Notes under the pieces: model-generated
What the model saw: the letters and a program-made list of their open reading frames with translations, nothing else
Database searches by the model: none
Told to the model about the DNA's origin: nothing
In this document: piece after piece, positions 18,031 through 25,912 of the stretch
How positions within the stretch are numbered: the stretch's first letter is position 1
How the letters are laid out: each line of letters starts with the position of its first letter
Assembly: GCF_023715485.1 (NCBI RefSeq)
Contig: NZ_JAMBOF010000015.1
Location: forward strand, 33,286 to 97,285
DNA: 64,000 bases
Direction of reading: 5' to 3'
From: Mesobacillus subterraneus
GTDB taxonomy: Bacteria; Bacillota; Bacilli; Bacillales; Cytobacillaceae
Position numbers and translations under genes: made by a program

Positions 18031-18207
18031 TCAGTCCATAAGCTTCATGAACAACATAAACAAGATCGTAACTGAAAAAAATCCAAAGACAAAATAGCCA
18101 AAATACCGAAGCGGTTTAGGTAGTTTTTTTAAGTCGACATCCGTTGGGTAGCCTTCAATTTGGTTCATGTGTTCCATTGCATCATTAATGGGTTTTTTAT
18201 CTGACAA
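18031..18207 (-). CDS. Small membrane protein, 58 residues
   Basis: A TTG at 18207 is preceded by GGAGGAG with 7-nt spacing, a strong ribosome site. The product begins MSDKKPINDAMEHMNQIEGY, has a polar N-terminal half with a KKLPKPLR motif, and ends in one hydrophobic helix (about residues 36-56, YFGYFVFGFFSVTILFMLF). It probably sits in the membrane with its N-terminus in the cytoplasm. It immediately precedes the Nudix gene. The family is not recognised. Confidence 0.6.
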   Translation of the reverse strand: MSDKKPINDAMEHMNQIEGYPTDVDLKKLPKPLRYFGYFVFGFFSVTILFMLFMKLMD

Positions 18208-18385
18208 GTTAATCTCCTCCTATTAAGAATTATCCTTTGTTATATGAGTATCACTTTGTACCACTATTTACGTTAGCTGAAAGTAAAAGATTCATATATG
18301 GTTTCATTTGTTTGATTTTAGTTTTTCAGGTTTATTGGTTACCTGATGCAGGATGCTCTTAATCGAAAGGCTCTGTTAAATTAGG

Positions 18386-18584
18386 CTGTTGATTTTCGTT
18401 CCAGGCGCTTCGCTTTCCGCGGGGCTGGCGGCGAGCCTCCTCGTCGCTATTCGCTCCTGCGGGGTCTCACCTGTCCATCTGATCCCGCAGGACATTGATT
18501 GGGCTTCCTCGAACCTGCCCACGCACGATGGAAATGCGTTAGCATTTTCGGAGGAGTCTTCGCGCCTTCCACTACAATCAACAG
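18386..18584. repeat. 199-bp MITE-like element, copy A
   Basis: The element begins CTGTTGATT and ends AATCAACAG, perfect 9-bp inverted ends. It is 199 bp, the same length as the copy at 18928-19126 and highly similar to it. The interior is GC-rich and strongly self-complementary with no gene. GTTAAAT occurs on both sides (18375-18381 and 18586-18592), which could be a target duplication. Short open frames here are artefacts. Confidence 0.85.
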
Positions 18585-18927
18585 GGTTAAATAACAACAT
18601 TGAGCTTTAACTAAATTGATGTTTGTTCCATCCTGCCATCGCTCTCTTCTTTTCGTGCTTTATTATATAGTTCTTGGTGTTGTCATACATTCCCTTTTTC
18701 AAGATGGAAATATTTGCTTGTACCTTCCATCTTAAATTCGATAATCTCTGAGACATTTATGAAGGGGCTTCACTTAGCAGAGACATATCTTCTAAAAGGA
18801 AGGAAAAGAACGATGGTTCAAAACATAAAAGCCTGAACTCATTGTGAGTTCAGGCTATACTGTAGACAAACTCGATGAAAATCGGGCTTGTTTATAGTCT
18901 TTTTTTTGGTTAGTGGGGGGGAATGGG
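18585..18927. other. Intergenic stretch between the two 199-bp elements
   Basis: No gene was seen. A perfect 9-bp inverted repeat AAGATGGAA/TTCCATCTT (18701-18709, 18725-18733) and a hairpin at 18832-18858 are the only structures. Confidence 0.5.
18832..18858. terminator. Terminator-like hairpin, first copy
   Basis: AGCCTGAACTC-ATT-G-type stem: the 27-bp sequence is nearly identical to the hairpin at 19397-19423 that ends the psr operon, so one is a duplicate of the other. Here it follows no recognisable gene. Confidence 0.55.
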
Positions 18928-19126
18928 CTGTTGATTTCCGTTCCAGGCGCTGAGCTTTCCGCGGGGCTGGCGCTGAGCCTCCTCGCCGCCGTTGGCGTCT
19001 GCGGGGTCTCATCTGTCCAGCTGATCCCGCAGGACATTGATTAAGCTTCATCGAACCTGCCCACGCACGAGGGAAATGCGTTAGCATTTTCGGAGGAGTC
19101 TGCGCGCCTTCCACTCCAATCAACAG
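18928..19126. repeat. 199-bp MITE-like element, copy B
   Basis: This copy has the same CTGTTGATT ... AATCAACAG ends and the same length as the copy at 18386-18584, in the same orientation and 343 bp away. The two copies differ mostly in the loop after CCTCCTCG. No obvious target duplication flanks this copy. No transposase gene is nearby, so it must move, if at all, with help in trans. Confidence 0.85.
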
Positions 19127-19144
19127 GTCCTCTAAAAATTAGAG

Positions 19145-19395
19145 TGGACTATACCAAAGTCTATTTTTGAGGAAAATCCAATTGTATGCGTTGTACAACC
19201 CTGAGGTGACTTGAAAAATTGTCGATGCAGGCGATGCTTGCATTGAACCTGAAGACGACGGCCAACTGGACAGGGAGAAGTCCAGTAATAGCCTAAAAAG
19301 TATGGCATAGAGAGTCTATTTTCCCAAGCAAAATCCGGTAAAATTCAAAAACGGGTTCGGAATGAGACTATTTCGAACCCCTTTTGTCGACAAAC
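19145..19395 (+). ncRNA. Candidate structured RNA (unassigned)
   Basis: There is no coding frame on either strand. The plus strand contains successive hairpins: ATGCA/TGCAT (19225-19243), a perfect ACTGGAC/GTCCAGT stem with an 8-nt purine-rich loop (19265-19286), a GCC/GGC stem (about 19290-19307), and finally an 11-bp stem (19353-19363 with 19370-19380, one G-U pair) followed by CTTTTGT, which looks like an intrinsic terminator on this strand. No clear promoter could be assigned and no known RNA family was recognised. It could instead be the remains of a mobile element. Confidence 0.3.
19353..19386 (+). terminator. Plus-strand terminator-like hairpin without an assigned gene
   Basis: A GGGTTCG-type stem with its CGAACCC partner is followed by CTTTTGT on the plus strand. 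Nothing plus-strand and coding precedes it, so it supports a non-coding transcript. Confidence 0.5.
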
Positions 19396-19396
19396 A

Positions 19397-19423
19397 GGCC
19401 TGAACTCATTGTGAGTTCAGGCC
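19397..19423 (-). terminator. Terminator after psrC
   Basis: A 12-bp perfect stem GGCCTGAACTCA/TGAGTTCAGGCC with a TTG loop lies 9 bp past the psrC stop. It is a second copy of the hairpin at 18832-18858. Confidence 0.75.
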
Positions 19424-19432
19424 TATGATTCA

Positions 19433-20338
19433 TTATAAAAATATTATTGGTACTGCTGCCGCTAACAGAAGATAACGGAGGATGAATCCACCAGCCAGAA
19501 CGGCACTTTCGGTAATAATTGTAGCGGCGATGCCTTGTGTACCGGCAGCTGCTACTTCCAGTCCAGCCTGGCTTTGATGAAGCTTTTTCGAATTGAAGAG
19601 TTCGAGTGCTTCAATTAGGATCGGGACTACTAAGCCTACAGCAACCAAGCCCAACCAAAATAATGTGCTGTACTCACCCGTTAAAAGCATAGAAACGGAT
19701 TTTGCCGCAGATTCATTCGTCGATGATGTAATCAGGAACATTGTGAAAATCAAGAATACCTCTGTAATGAGCAATGTTAAGTGTATCTTTTTTAATGACA
19801 TGACATGGTGGACGACTTTTTTATCAAATATCGCTGATACAAGCATTGTACCGGCAATCCCTGTTGAAAATGCAGAGACGACAAACAGGATTGGCAGGAT
19901 TGCTGTATTCCATAATGGAACCGCCCCGATAACGCCGATCAGGAATCCAGTGTAAATGGCTGTAGCAACCGCAAAGACAATTCCAACATATTCTGCGATT
20001 TTCATGATCTCTTTTTTCAGCAATTCCATTAAGGCAATGTATGCTGCTGCTACCATGAACAAACTTATGAAATAAGTACCGATTGTCATTACCGAATTAA
20101 AATTCGTGAAGAGGTAGATAAAACGTAAAGGATCCTTCAGGCCCGCTTCAGCATCAACAATCAAAAGTAACAAGCCAATTCCCATAAGGACTGGGCTGAT
20201 CAGCCTTCCTGCAATCCTGACCGTAACGGCTTCAGGATATTTCCTGGCTGCATACGAAGAAGTTAAAAATGCTCCGGCACTGAGTCCCGCCAGGAATAAA
20301 TAGGCCGCGATAATTGTTCCCCAAACCATTATACTCAC
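19433..20338 (-). CDS. psrC: NrfD/PsrC-type membrane quinol oxidase subunit
   Basis: The 301-residue integral membrane protein has about eight helices and begins MVWGTIIAAYLFLAGLSAG, the usual NrfD-family start with a conserved Y-x-F-x-x-G-x-x-G pattern. In polysulfide and thiosulfate reductases this subunit holds the quinone site and passes electrons to the ferredoxin subunit. Its start overlaps the end of the ferredoxin gene by 4 bp, and it is the last gene of the operon. The assignment to the PsrC type rests on the neighbours; tetrathionate or another sulfur oxyanion reductase is possible. Confidence 0.88.
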   Translation of the reverse strand: MSIMVWGTIIAAYLFLAGLSAGAFLTSSYAARKYPEAVTVRIAGRLISPVLMGIGLLLLIVDAEAGLKDPLRFIYLFTNFNSVMTIGTYFISLFMVAAAYIALMELLKKEIMKIAEYVGIVFAVATAIYTGFLIGVIGAVPLWNTAILPILFVVSAFSTGIAGTMLVSAIFDKKVVHHVMSLKKIHLTLLITEVFLIFTMFLITSSTNESAAKSVSMLLTGEYSTLFWLGLVAVGLVVPILIEALELFNSKKLHQSQAGLEVAAAGTQGIAATIITESAVLAGGFILRYLLLAAAVPIIFL

Positions 20339-20871
20339 CTCACGTAATAGATTTTTGCTTTGCCTAGGTCTGGCCTTAAAGGCTGGGCATTTAATTTAAC
20401 GATCGCCTTGGAGACTTCGCTGTTCGGATCATCTAGATCACCAAAGATCCTTGCACTGCTTATGCAGGTACTGACGCATGCAGGCTGCTTGCCTTCAGCG
20501 ACAAGCTCGGCACAGAAGCGGCATTTTTCAACCACCCCGGTTAGGTGATCCTGCGTTCTCGCACCATAGTGGCAGGCGACCATGCAATATTTGCAGCCAA
20601 TGCACTTATCAGGGTCAACCAGCACAATGCCATCTTTTGTCGTATATGTCGCTTTTGTCGGACAGACACTTTCGCATGGAGCATCCTCGCAATGCTGACA
20701 TTGGACAGGGATAATTTCATTCTTCACGTTCGGGAAGACACCTGTTTCTTTTTCATAAAATTTGATATAAGACTCTTCAACCGGAAGCTCATTCTGCATT
20801 TGGCAGCTTACCCGGCATGCATAACAGCCGACGCATTTTCTAGTGTCTATTACCATTCCATAGCGTGCCAT
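20335..20871 (-). CDS. psrB: 4Fe-4S ferredoxin electron-transfer subunit (PsrB/DmsB type)
   Basis: The 178-residue protein has four cysteine clusters: CVGCYACRVSC (near residue 13), CQHCEDAPCESVCP, CIGCKYCMVAC and CRFCAELV ... CVSTC, the arrangement of the DMSO-reductase-family beta subunit with four [4Fe-4S] centres. It carries electrons between the membrane subunit and the molybdenum subunit. It has no signal peptide of its own and would be exported together with the Tat-signal-bearing catalytic subunit. The ATG at 20871 overlaps the last base of the catalytic-subunit stop codon. Confidence 0.93.
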   Translation of the reverse strand: MARYGMVIDTRKCVGCYACRVSCQMQNELPVEESYIKFYEKETGVFPNVKNEIIPVQCQHCEDAPCESVCPTKATYTTKDGIVLVDPDKCIGCKYCMVACHYGARTQDHLTGVVEKCRFCAELVAEGKQPACVSTCISSARIFGDLDDPNSEVSKAIVKLNAQPLRPDLGKAKIYYVR

Positions 20872-23072
20872 CAGCCTTTCACCTTCCTAACCTTAACGAT
20901 TACCTCATGAATATTTCCTGCCCCGCTCCATTTTTCAAAATCGAATGGAACATGTTCCATATAGCCGAAACCGATACCATATCCTGTTTTTAAATCCTTG
21001 GACGTTATGCCATAGTGGCTTGGCACAAAGATTGCTTCAGGATGGATGCGTTCTGTTACTTTGACCCGGATTTTGCTTGTGGCCTCACTAGATTTTACTT
21101 CAACCATGTCTCCATCTTTAATTCCTAATGCCTTGGCCCTGACTGGATTCATCCAGATTCTTTCTAAATCGTAATCCTTCGTGATTTGCATCAGGATAGG
21201 GATATTCGCTGTCTGAGTGTGGCTGTGGATGGCCTGCTTTCCGGTGATTAAGCGGAAGGAATCATTTTTCGGGCTCACCTTCGGCTCAATCCACTCGACA
21301 ATTGGATTAAATCCTGCAGCTTTATATGTCTCACTATAGAATTCTATTTTGCCAGAAGGAGTTTTTAATTTTGGCAGTTCTCCTAATACGATTTCCTCTT
21401 CCGAGAACATGATTGTTCCTTTTTCCCTCAGTTGCTTATAAGTGATGCCAGTCGGGGCAAGCATCGCTTCATTCAATTGGTCAAGTGTAAAGTTGAAATA
21501 CTGTCCTGCGCCGCATGCTTGTGCAAGCTCTGTATAGATCTCGTGGATTGGTTTCGTTTTTGGATGCACTTTTTCAACCATCTGTTGGCGAAGTGCGATA
21601 CCCGGTATCTTCCCAGGCAAGCTTTCGATGACTTCGTCACGTTCAATATATGTCACTTCCGGAAGGACATAATGTGCAAGCTGAGCCGTTTCAGACATCT
21701 GGACATCAATTGCGATGACTAAGTCCATTTTGGATAATGCTTCCTTCATTACCTTCGGGTTACCGTATCCCAGTGCTGCATTTGAATGGTAATAGATAGC
21801 GGCCTTCATTTTTCCTTCAAGCGCTTCTTTTGCTACGATGGTAGCAACACCGCTTTCTGGATAGGCTAGCGGGAATTCCTGCGATCCTGCCTGTGGTACT
21901 TCAGGCTCACTCGGACTTGGATGTTTAGCTTTATCCAATTTTCCGAGGTGTGGTTTTTCGCCAAAAATACTGCCGCCTTTCTGTTGATAGTTTCCTAGCA
22001 GCGCATTGAACATCGCTACCGCACGACCTGTTTCCGTGCTGTTTTCATAGTTGCATCCAAAAGCCCCTCTCCATGATTGTTCAATAAGCGCTTTCGGCTT
22101 AGCTTTTCCCATATCAACAGCGATTCTAGTGATTACATCAGCAGAAATACCTGTTATCCCTTCTGCCCAATCAGGAGGATATTTACTAAGTTCCTTCGCA
22201 TATTCTTCAAATCCGACTGTATAATTCTTGATGAATTCAATGTCATGAAGGTTTTCTTTGATCAGTACATGGGACATCGCCAGTACCAATGCAAGGTCAG
22301 TTCCCGGCCGAATTGCCAGCCATTCAGTCGCAAGGTTGCCGGTGTTGTTCAATCTCGGGTCGACAATCACAATCTTGGCTCCATTATCCTTTGCTGCCGC
22401 AAGAGATTGCACAGAGCTTGGTCGGATACCATCACCATAGCTTCTGCCGATGAACATGATGTATTTTGCGTTGCTGATATCTGCACTCGTAGCAGTGACC
22501 CCTACAGTATGGAGGAATCCAGCGTCACGTGAGTTTGAACAAACAACATGGTGTGTATAATAGTTGGCAGAGCCAAGAGCATTAATGAAGCGTGGAGAAT
22601 AAAATTTCCCTGAAGCACGTGGATCTTCTGTTAGAGATACAGCTTGAGGTCCATACTCCTTGATGATTTTATTCAATTTCTCAGCTATTTCCTTATATGC
22701 CTGCTCCCATGAAATGGGTTCGAATTTTCCTTCACCAACCCGTTTGAGCGGCTGGGTAAGCCTGTCTTTGGAATAGACAACTGTCGCGTATCCATGCCCT
22801 CTTGCGCAAAGCTTGCCTTTTGAGAATGGATGGTCAGGATGACCTGTCAGCTTCCATAACCGTCCATTTTTCACATGGCCAATCATTCCGCACTTGCTAG
22901 AGCACGCATTGCATGTACTGGGGATTTCCTTGATCTCCGCGTTAGCTCCAGCTTTTACATATTCATTGGACCACTCATTAAATCCTACTGTCCCAGCTGA
23001 TGTCAATGCAGCTGTGGCGGCAGTAGCTTTAATAAATCCGCGCCGTGATATTTTTGTATCAAGCATTTTCAT
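20871..23072 (-). CDS. psrA: Molybdopterin oxidoreductase catalytic subunit (polysulfide/thiosulfate reductase-like)
   Basis: The 733-residue protein starts with a twin-arginine signal (SRRGFIKATAATAALTSAG). A [4Fe-4S] motif follows at about residues 53-95 (CNACSSKCGMIG ... KGKLCARGHG). The probable molybdenum-ligand cysteine is in HHVVCSNSRDAGF near residue 177. The C-terminal molybdopterin dinucleotide domain contains IWMNPVRAKALGIKDGD. Length and neighbours fit the PsrA/PhsA group, which reduces polysulfide or thiosulfate outside the membrane, but the acceptor cannot be proved from sequence. The ATG at 23072 is preceded by GGAGGG; a second ATG two codons later is also possible. The dedicated chaperone gene is 279 bp upstream. 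Confidence 0.9.
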   Translation of the reverse strand: MKMLDTKISRRGFIKATAATAALTSAGTVGFNEWSNEYVKAGANAEIKEIPSTCNACSSKCGMIGHVKNGRLWKLTGHPDHPFSKGKLCARGHGYATVVYSKDRLTQPLKRVGEGKFEPISWEQAYKEIAEKLNKIIKEYGPQAVSLTEDPRASGKFYSPRFINALGSANYYTHHVVCSNSRDAGFLHTVGVTATSADISNAKYIMFIGRSYGDGIRPSSVQSLAAAKDNGAKIVIVDPRLNNTGNLATEWLAIRPGTDLALVLAMSHVLIKENLHDIEFIKNYTVGFEEYAKELSKYPPDWAEGITGISADVITRIAVDMGKAKPKALIEQSWRGAFGCNYENSTETGRAVAMFNALLGNYQQKGGSIFGEKPHLGKLDKAKHPSPSEPEVPQAGSQEFPLAYPESGVATIVAKEALEGKMKAAIYYHSNAALGYGNPKVMKEALSKMDLVIAIDVQMSETAQLAHYVLPEVTYIERDEVIESLPGKIPGIALRQQMVEKVHPKTKPIHEIYTELAQACGAGQYFNFTLDQLNEAMLAPTGITYKQLREKGTIMFSEEEIVLGELPKLKTPSGKIEFYSETYKAAGFNPIVEWIEPKVSPKNDSFRLITGKQAIHSHTQTANIPILMQITKDYDLERIWMNPVRAKALGIKDGDMVEVKSSEATSKIRVKVTERIHPEAIFVPSHYGITSKDLKTGYGIGFGYMEHVPFDFEKWSGAGNIHEVIVKVRKVKG

Positions 23073-23351
23073 TAGCCCTCCTTTTTCTTAAGAACATTCC
23101 ATGGCATTTTCAAATGCATTGTTTGCATTGGTTATTGCTTTTCGGATAAAAGTAAACTACTTGTCTTTCACTTGGCCCGAGCCCTGGCCGAATCCCTGAA
23201 TCCAGAAAGGATGACAAACCTTATGATTCCGGAAGATACTTTTGAGGCTAAAAGCAACAAAAATTACGAAATGAGTGTTTAAACAATGTACTTGCGCCGT
23301 TGGTTTTAACACTAAAAGCATCACCACCTTCCATATTTGGAAAGTTACAAG

Positions 23352-23972
23352 TTACAAGTATTCGCTACGCTGGGCCTCAATTACTTCGATAAGGAACCTG
23401 GTGACCCGGGAATAAAACGTTTGATTCGGTACTTCCTTAAGCTTTGTTTCGTATTCAGCGAGCCAATCGAAGTGGTCTTTAATAAATTCCGCCGTGTATT
23501 CATTGGGAGCATGCTCGATAAAGTACGCGAGCAATTCAAGCAGAATGGAAATATGATCCGGCATGCCCTTGTATTCAAGCGGGATTTCTATTTGAAATTC
23601 ACCTAAAATGAACTGGATATGCATTGCTGAGTCACCTTGTAAATAACCTTTGCTATGCGCAAAAGGCAAAGTGCACGTTTCATCCTGTGTCCATGGTTTG
23701 TAAAGCGATTCGATCGGCAGTGTGGTTCCCTTTTCAGAGATTGCTATTGTCGACATATACATTGAACAAAAACACTCCAGACTTTCTGGCAAGTAATTCT
23801 CCAAAGACACTGGAGCAATTCCGTAAAGATTCTCTGTTGTTCGTTCTAGTTTTTCAAACAGCTTATTTTCCTTAATCTCCTTCCAGAATTCTAGGGTCGG
23901 AGGCTTATACAGTTCAGCGAAGACCATTAGGATCTCAGCGGAGACAGATTTTTTATCCAGAAGCTCATTCAC
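23352..23972 (-). CDS. TorD-family chaperone for the molybdoenzyme
   Basis: The 206-residue all-helical protein has TorD/DmsD signatures: ESLYKPWTQDE and the SKGYLQGDSAMHIQF stretch, followed by ELLAYFIEHAP and FIKDHFDWL. Such proteins bind the twin-arginine signal of the molybdoenzyme, guard cofactor insertion and hold back export until it is folded. Here the client is almost certainly the catalytic subunit encoded next on the same strand. The ATG at 23972 is preceded by AAGGTGGTG. It is the first gene of the operon, reading away from the divergent ferredoxin gene, with an Fnr-type palindrome about 100 bp upstream. Confidence 0.85.
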   Translation of the reverse strand: MNELLDKKSVSAEILMVFAELYKPPTLEFWKEIKENKLFEKLERTTENLYGIAPVSLENYLPESLECFCSMYMSTIAISEKGTTLPIESLYKPWTQDETCTLPFAHSKGYLQGDSAMHIQFILGEFQIEIPLEYKGMPDHISILLELLAYFIEHAPNEYTAEFIKDHFDWLAEYETKLKEVPNQTFYSRVTRFLIEVIEAQRSEYL

Positions 23973-24037
23973 TTGTTACACCACCTTTACATCCTCTCAT
24001 GTACATTTTCACTATATGGCAATAAAGTTTGTGAAAC

Positions 24038-24086
24038 AATATACATTCTGTGGAGAATCACTCCAAAGTATGTGAAGGATTTCACC
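24038..24086 (-). promoter_or_regulatory. Fnr-type box and -10 element ahead of the torD-psr operon
   Basis: TGTGA-N6-TCACC at 24071-24086 matches the Bacillus Fnr consensus TGTGA-N6-TCACA at nine of ten positions. On the minus strand a TATATT -10-like element lies at 24043-24038, which places the palindrome centre about 41-48 bp upstream of the expected start, where Fnr activates. A further half site TGTGA lies at 24030-24034. Confidence 0.6.
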
Positions 24087-24264
24087 TAAGAAACTTTATC
24101 ATCACCCCACTGTCAGGATGCTGCTAATATAAGAATCTCTTACTATTATTGATTTATAGCTGTACAAGTAATTTCTCTAATAGGCTTTATGTGAACATTC
24201 CCCAACATATATATGAAGATCCCGTTAACTCAAATCTTTTTAGAATTTTTAATCGTAAAATAGA

Positions 24265-24280
24265 AGTGAACGAATTCACA
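24265..24280 (+). promoter_or_regulatory. Second Fnr-type palindrome next to the ferredoxin gene start
   Basis: AGTGA-N6-TCACA matches the consensus at nine of ten positions. It lies only 17 bp ahead of the ATG, partly beside the ribosome site, so it cannot be a normal activator site for this gene; it may repress it or be fortuitous. Confidence 0.4.
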
Positions 24281-24297
24281 CTTTGAGGTGACCTTTT

Positions 24298-25209
24298 ATG
24301 TCGCTAGTTACGAATTGGCTGGAAAGCTTAAGTTATGATCTTGAGATATCAGCAGCCTGTCTAAAGAAAATAAGTCCTGCCAGCAGCTGTACAGTTTGCC
24401 TGGATGAGTGTCCAGAACATGCTGTATTTATTGATGGTGGAAAAATATTCATTGATAAGGAGCTTTGCACGTCTTGCGGAACTTGTATCACTACTTGTCC
24501 TGTCCAGGCAATCAAAGGACAATCCCCGTCAAGGAAGGTAATCCAAAAGTATATTCTGCTCCAAGAGGAATCAATTCTTCCAACAATTCCAGAACTTTTT
24601 TACTACCATAAAAAAGGAATCCGTTCCATTCATAAATCTTCCAAAGATGATGTCCTTGTAAAGCTGGTCCAAACGGCTAATGAAAGTTTAAAAGCAATGG
24701 AGCTTGAGCCTTTGCGGGTAGCAGACGAACTTATCCTTGAAATAGAGGATCAGCCAAAATTGACGAGGCGAGATTTATTTAACAAACTGAGAATTGACAG
24801 CAAAAAAAATCTTCTATCATCAGTCACGCCAGTGAAATGGCGTTTTAATGAAGATAATTTCAAGATTTCAAACCTTTTTGATGGCTGGGCTTTTTTTGTG
24901 GTCAGGATCCATGAGGAGAGCTGTACCCTTTGCGGAGGTTGTTTCAACATTTGCCCGTCCAAAGTTTTCGAGCCGAATGACCGTGTGCTGACTATTCATG
25001 AGGAAAATTGCTCTGGCTGTAACCTTTGCATGGACATCTGTCAAAGCAGCGCTGTTCAAATCAGTAAAGACATCCACCAGCAGCCTGCTCCAATGAAGTA
25101 TTGGCATCAAAGCATCTGCAGCATTTGCGGCAGCAGTTTCCATTCCTGGACTGCTAAAGATACTTGCCATATCTGCTCCACCGTGGAAAAGCCAAACTTT
25201 TTCCTGTGA
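24298..25209 (+). CDS. Multi-cluster ferredoxin-like protein (NapF type) with a C-terminal CxxC pair
   Basis: The 303-residue soluble protein has an N-terminal ferredoxin-like pair (CTVCLDECP at 31-39 and CTSCGTCITTCP near 60). A 100-residue linker containing LTRRDLFNKL follows. A second ferredoxin pair comes next (CTLCGGCFNICP and CSGCNLCMDICQ). The C-terminus has a rubredoxin- or zinc-ribbon-like CSICGSSF ... CHICS. It thus could hold three or four [4Fe-4S] clusters plus a metal knuckle. It is divergent from the torD-psrABC operon and shares its control region, so a role in electron delivery or cofactor assembly for that enzyme is likely. The start follows GAGGTGACC. Confidence 0.8.
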   Translation: MSLVTNWLESLSYDLEISAACLKKISPASSCTVCLDECPEHAVFIDGGKIFIDKELCTSCGTCITTCPVQAIKGQSPSRKVIQKYILLQEESILPTIPELFYYHKKGIRSIHKSSKDDVLVKLVQTANESLKAMELEPLRVADELILEIEDQPKLTRRDLFNKLRIDSKKNLLSSVTPVKWRFNEDNFKISNLFDGWAFFVVRIHEESCTLCGGCFNICPSKVFEPNDRVLTIHEENCSGCNLCMDICQSSAVQISKDIHQQPAPMKYWHQSICSICGSSFHSWTAKDTCHICSTVEKPNFFL

Positions 25210-25238
25210 ATTGCCGCTTTCCATTTTGAATCAAAAAA

Positions 25239-25292
25239 AAGCGCTGGTTCCCTTAGCTGCCTCGATGCAAACTACCGGAAGACCAGCGCTTA
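25239..25292 (+). terminator. Terminator after the ferredoxin-like gene
   Basis: AAGCGCTGGTT/GACCAGCGCTT arms enclose a 30-nt loop. The long loop makes this a weaker terminator. It lies between the ferredoxin-like gene and convergent cotE. Confidence 0.6.
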
Positions 25293-25306
25293 ATTTATGA
25301 AAAAAA

Positions 25307-25331
25307 ACTAGGAAGTACGAGCTTCCTAGTT
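25307..25331 (-). terminator. Terminator after cotE
   Basis: AACTAGGAAG/CTTCCTAGTT is a perfect 10-bp stem followed on the minus strand by TTTTTTTCATAAATT, 5 bp past the cotE stop. Confidence 0.9.
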
Positions 25332-25336
25332 CGATG

Positions 25337-25879
25337 TTATTCTTCTTCTCCTAAAAGGAATTCAGGGTTCAGGTCTTCGAATTCATCGTCGTCGACACCA
25401 TGGCCCCACTCATCGTCTTCACAGTCGCAGCCGCCTGGATGTGTGACAACGCAAACCTTTGTTTCTCCGATGACTTCGACCAGGAACTCCCTCTCTACAT
25501 GAACGATGATCTTGTTGCCATTAGGTGAAATGACTGCTTCAATGCAGTTAGGCTGCTGAAGCACCTCCACAAGTACATCGTGGTCATCCATGCAATCTGG
25601 GTCGCGGTACTTTAGCTTGATGACATCACAGTATGTTACTTTCTCTGTCACTACTTCTGTTCTTGTATTATCATCAAAGGAGTACCAGATATTGTTGTCA
25701 TAAGACCCGCTTACTTCAACCGTTTTACCGACCTTTTTTGCTTTATACTTATGGTTTATGACCCAAGCGCCTAGAATGCTGCTCGGATGATGCGCTGGGT
25801 TGATCGTATGATTGGACTGTGTGAACTTTCGTCCTTTCGCTACGACGGCTTTCGTAATAATCTCTCTGTATTCTCCCAT
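25337..25879 (-). CDS. cotE: Outer spore coat morphogenetic protein CotE
   Basis: The 180-residue protein is Cot[21 protein letters not shown] at the N-terminus, [57 protein letters not shown] and an acidic tail ending [10 protein letters not shown]. CotE assembles beneath the outer coat and recruits many coat proteins. The ATG at 25879 is the start because GAGGAGG lies about 10 nt upstream and the protein then aligns with B. subtilis CotE from residue 1; longer frames add ten unrelated residues. A sigma-K-type promoter is 35 bp upstream. In B. subtilis cotE sits just ahead of mutSL; here an accessory region separates them. Confidence 0.97.
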   Translation of the reverse strand: MGEYREIITKAVVAKGRKFTQSNHTINPAHHPSSILGAWVINHKYKAKKVGKTVEVSGSYDNNIWYSFDDNTRTEVVTEKVTYCDVIKLKYRDPDCMDDHDVLVEVLQQPNCIEAVISPNGNKIIVHVEREFLVEVIGETKVCVVTHPGGCDCEDDEWGHGVDDDEFEDLNPEFLLGEEE

Positions 25880-25912
25880 TGCGAGCGAAACCTCCTCAAT
25901 CTTTTTCAATTC

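Noticed and set aside
18376..18600. Open frames within the 199-bp repeat copies
   Set aside because: They arise from GC-rich repeat sequence and occur on both strands with no start signals.
23073..23351. Possible molybdenum-cofactor riboswitch between torD and psrA
   Set aside because: I could not find the conserved core of such a riboswitch; the region only shows AT-rich DNA and a short AGTTACA direct repeat.
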